Assembly: GCA_027592155.1 (NCBI GenBank)
Contig: JAQCKY010000090.1
Span: 1-7,737 of the forward strand
DNA length: 7,737 nt
DNA from: Pseudomonadota bacterium
GTDB lineage: Bacteria; Pseudomonadota; Alphaproteobacteria; Rhodospirillales; UBA2165
Direction of reading: 5' to 3'
The notes under the pieces are model-generated. The model searched no databases. It was not told where the DNA came from and saw only the letters and a program-made list of their open reading frames with translations. The translations under genes were made by a program, and so were the position numbers. Below, one piece after another: positions 5,914 to 7,737 of the stretch (position 1 is the first letter of the stretch; every line of letters starts with the position of its first letter).

Positions 5914-6336
5914 TTAGTCGTCGTCGCGGCGTACCATCCTCCGTGTCGATTTTGATAGTGATTTCTTTTTTTTACTATCCAGCCGCCGTGTAACCGATGC
6001 CTTTGTTGGCCGGGTTGCTCGCCGTGTGCGGGGTACTTGCATGGCTTGTTGAATCAAATCGGTTAGCCGATCTAGAGCATCCTGCCGGTTTCGGGTTTGC
6101 GTTCTGAACCGGCGAGCCGTCAAGGTTAAGACACCGTCCCGGCTGACGCGTTGCCCCGCCAACGCCCGTAACCGCCGCCGGACATCCGCCGGCAAGGAGG
6201 GGGAGTTTTCCACATCGAAGGTCAATTGTACGGCCGTGGACACCTTATTGACGTTCTGTCCCCCCGGACCCGAGGCGCGGATAAACCGCAGTTTTATTTC
6301 GGCATCGTCAACTGACAGCGTTGGCGTGATCTCCAT
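5914..6336 (-). CDS. arfB: Alternative ribosome-rescue factor ArfB (peptidyl-tRNA hydrolase, YaeJ/ICT1 family)
   Basis: A 140-residue protein of the expected length that frees ribosomes stalled at mRNA ends without a stop codon. The catalytic domain has the release-factor motif S-G-P-G25-G26-Q27-N-V-N-K (22-31), whose Gln promotes peptidyl-tRNA hydrolysis in the large subunit. The codon-recognition domains of RF1/RF2 are absent, which separates it from true release factors. The C-terminal tail from about residue 105 is very basic (RPTKASVTRRLDSKKKK and onward), as needed to fill the empty mRNA channel in this family; the final DDD is a small acidic cap. ATG 6336 has no strong ribosome binding site. 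It starts 61 bases after the barrel-protein stop and may be co-transcribed with it, without a clear functional link. Confidence 0.95.
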   Translation of the reverse strand: MEITPTLSVDDAEIKLRFIRASGPGGQNVNKVSTAVQLTFDVENSPSLPADVRRRLRALAGQRVSRDGVLTLTARRFRTQTRNRQDALDRLTDLIQQAMQVPRTRRATRPTKASVTRRLDSKKKKSLSKSTRRMVRRDDD

Positions 6337-6356
6337 AACATTCAGCGCCTATCTAT

Positions 6357-6396
6357 GGGCCCGAGAACGCCGAGTGCTTTCAGCCGACGCGGGCCC
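6357..6396 (-). repeat. Inverted repeat between the barrel gene and arfB
   Basis: GGGCCCG (6357-6363) pairs with CGGGCCC (6390-6396) across 26 bases, directly after the barrel-gene stop at 6398. Without a T-tract it is at best a weak terminator or an RNA processing/stability element; each half is also self-palindromic. Confidence 0.35.
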
Positions 6397-6397
6397 T

Positions 6398-7737
6398 TTA
6401 AAATTTATAGCGTGCCCCGAACAGTACGGAATGGGTCGCATATTCCGATGTGAAAGGATTACCCGATCCATCCGCAAACTCCGGGTCGGTCGTCTCAAAG
6501 TACTTATACAGCGCTTCCAGACTAATCCGTTCATTGACATCGAAGGCGACGCCGGCGCCGCCCTGAAGCGCGAATACCCAATCGAAATCGTCTGCGACGG
6601 CGGCACCACCGGCGGAAATGCTATTGGCAAATATTCCGGCGATCCCGGCACCACCGAAGATGAAAGGCGTAAGCCGCGTCTCGTTCGTCATGTCATAGGC
6701 GACGTTGGCCATAAAGGTGAGTGCCGCGATGTCCCCTTCGATGTTGCCGGTGGTCACGCCAATCCCGTTGGCCGTCCCGGATATCGATTTGGCAGCGTTG
6801 GAGTTGTAGCTGCCCTCTGCCTCAATGCGGAAGCTATTCCTCAGGTCGATCCCGACGGCGCCATAAACGGCGTAGCCCGTGTCCCATTCGATGTTATTAA
6901 CATTGGCGGTTCCGATATTATCGCTCCGAGATGCGAACGACGCCCCGCCGCCGCCGCGGCTATAGAGACCTTCGATGCCAAAAAAATTCTGTCGGGGAGC
7001 GCCGGAACCGGGAAATGTCGAAGCCGGCGCTTGTTGCCCATGAGGGCCTGGCTGCATTTGAGCGCTCTGGATATTATTGTGTGGGGCATTGTTTCTGGGC
7101 AGACCCCGAAAACTGGAGGCTGTCTCAAATCCACCTCGCCATTCCGCGGGCTGAAGCGCACTGGCGTGCGGTGCTGGGGACCGGGCGGGCGCAGCCGCCA
7201 TTCGAGCCTGGGGGGAGCGCGCCGCCGCGGGTCGTTGTAAGGGCATGCTTCGACCGGCGGCAACGAATTCGCCTGACGGTTCCACTGAATCTGTGGGGTA
7301 AATGTCGATCACCACACGATGTCCATACTGCCCAGAAGGAGCCAGAATCATGGGGCGCGCTATCCGTACCGGTCTCGTGCTGAGTACACTTAGCCGGCCG
7401 CCGTCTCCCGATCTTCCGCTGAAATTCAAATCAGAGATCAGTCCCCGGGCGTGCCGTGCCGTAAACCGTGGCGCCAGCCATGCGACGCCGGGTATGTCCA
7501 CGATAACACCACTACCCCCCGATGCGGTTTGCAAACCAAACTCGATCGGTGCGGTGACATCGAGGACAATTCGGGTTTTGTCCGGGTGGACCCCGATCCG
7601 TACATCCGTGACACTGGGCATCGCGACCGAGGGGATCGGAACGGCGGCCATTTGCCGTTGCTCAAAAGAATCTGCGGAAATCGCAGGGTTTACAGACGTG
7701 GCGGCGGCCAAAAAATACACCGCGGCCGCTGATAGGA
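6398..7737 (-). CDS. AMIN-domain outer membrane beta-barrel protein (5' end outside the window)
   Basis: The frame is open to the right edge. Residues are counted from the in-frame GTG at 7720, but the codons before it still read L-S-A-A-A, so that GTG is probably inside a signal peptide and the true start is outside. The signal peptide ends near A16 (PAISA/DS). Residues about 38-141 are an AMIN domain (DVRIGVHPDKTRIVLDV, later RVVIDI), known from AmiC-type amidases and PilQ as a peptidoglycan- or envelope-targeting domain. A Pro/Ala/Gln/Arg-rich linker spans about 142-243. Residues 244-440 are alternating amphipathic strands (FFGIEGLYSRGG, AVYGAVGIDL, FRIEAEGSYN, SVLFGARYKF), ending in the terminal Phe typical of outer membrane barrels, about eight strands. 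There is no amidase domain. The likely role is a porin-like or structural surface protein bound to the wall; this is inference. Confidence 0.88.
   Translation of the reverse strand, partial: LSAAAVYFLAAATSVNPAISADSFEQRQMAAVPIPSVAMPSVTDVRIGVHPDKTRIVLDVTAPIEFGLQTASGGSGVIVDIPGVAWLAPRFTARHARGLISDLNFSGRSGDGGRLSVLSTRPVRIARPMILAPSGQYGHRVVIDIYPTDSVEPSGEFVAAGRSMPLQRPAAARSPQARMAAAPARSPAPHASALQPAEWRGGFETASSFRGLPRNNAPHNNIQSAQMQPGPHGQQAPASTFPGSGAPRQNFFGIEGLYSRGGGGASFASRSDNIGTANVNNIEWDTGYAVYGAVGIDLRNSFRIEAEGSYNSNAAKSISGTANGIGVTTGNIEGDIAALTFMANVAYDMTNETRLTPFIFGGAGIAGIFANSISAGGAAVADDFDWVFALQGGAGVAFDVNERISLEALYKYFETTDPEFADGSGNPFTSEYATHSVLFGARYKF

Noticed and set aside
6236..7240. Long plus-strand frame of 334 codons opposite the barrel gene and arfB
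   Set aside because: It runs antisense across two well-supported genes, has no recognisable domain or ribosome binding site, and is an expected shadow of GC-rich coding DNA.

Overview
The window looks like chromosomal DNA of an alphaproteobacterium, probably Rhodospirillales-like. The basis is family resemblance recalled from memory: the cyclase sensor region, the HEFAG-type hydrolase and the TIGYLV-type Deg homologue are all forms I associate with that class. No database search was possible. I see no mobile element, phage gene, CRISPR array, tRNA or rRNA.

Layout, left to right. Positions 1-834 (minus) hold the N-terminal sensor half of a probable adenylate/guanylate cyclase that runs off the left edge. 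It diverges from an alpha/beta hydrolase at 918-1802 (plus). The hydrolase is closed by a canonical intrinsic terminator at 1814-1852. Next comes a 39-codon small gene at 1951-2070 (plus) with a near-perfect ribosome binding site and its own terminator-like hairpin at 2084-2124. It therefore looks like a short independent transcription unit.

From 2148 to the right edge all genes lie on the minus strand. One unit reads an AsmA-like membrane-anchored protein with an 11-residue C-terminal repeat (3505 to 2594), then a HIT-family hydrolase (2576 to 2148). The other unit starts beyond the right edge. It reads a secreted AMIN-domain/beta-barrel outer membrane protein (edge to 6398), the ribosome rescue factor ArfB (6336 to 5914), an EamA/DMT transporter (5787 to 4861), a possible 38-residue peptide (4854 to 4738), and a Deg-like protease homologue with a PDZ domain (4738 to 3719). 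A strong stem-loop at 3679-3717 follows the last gene.

Functionally the right-hand genes lean toward the envelope (barrel protein, transporter, AsmA-like protein), with a translation-rescue gene in between. I do not see one pathway joining them, and co-orientation alone does not prove an operon. The most unusual points are the two small genes missed by length cut-offs, the Deg homologue with two of three catalytic residues replaced, the AMIN domain joined to a beta-barrel instead of an amidase, and the 11-residue repeat. I found no clear evidence of a new multi-gene system. No stretch longer than 300 bases lacks a gene; the longest gap is 3506-3718 (213 bases).
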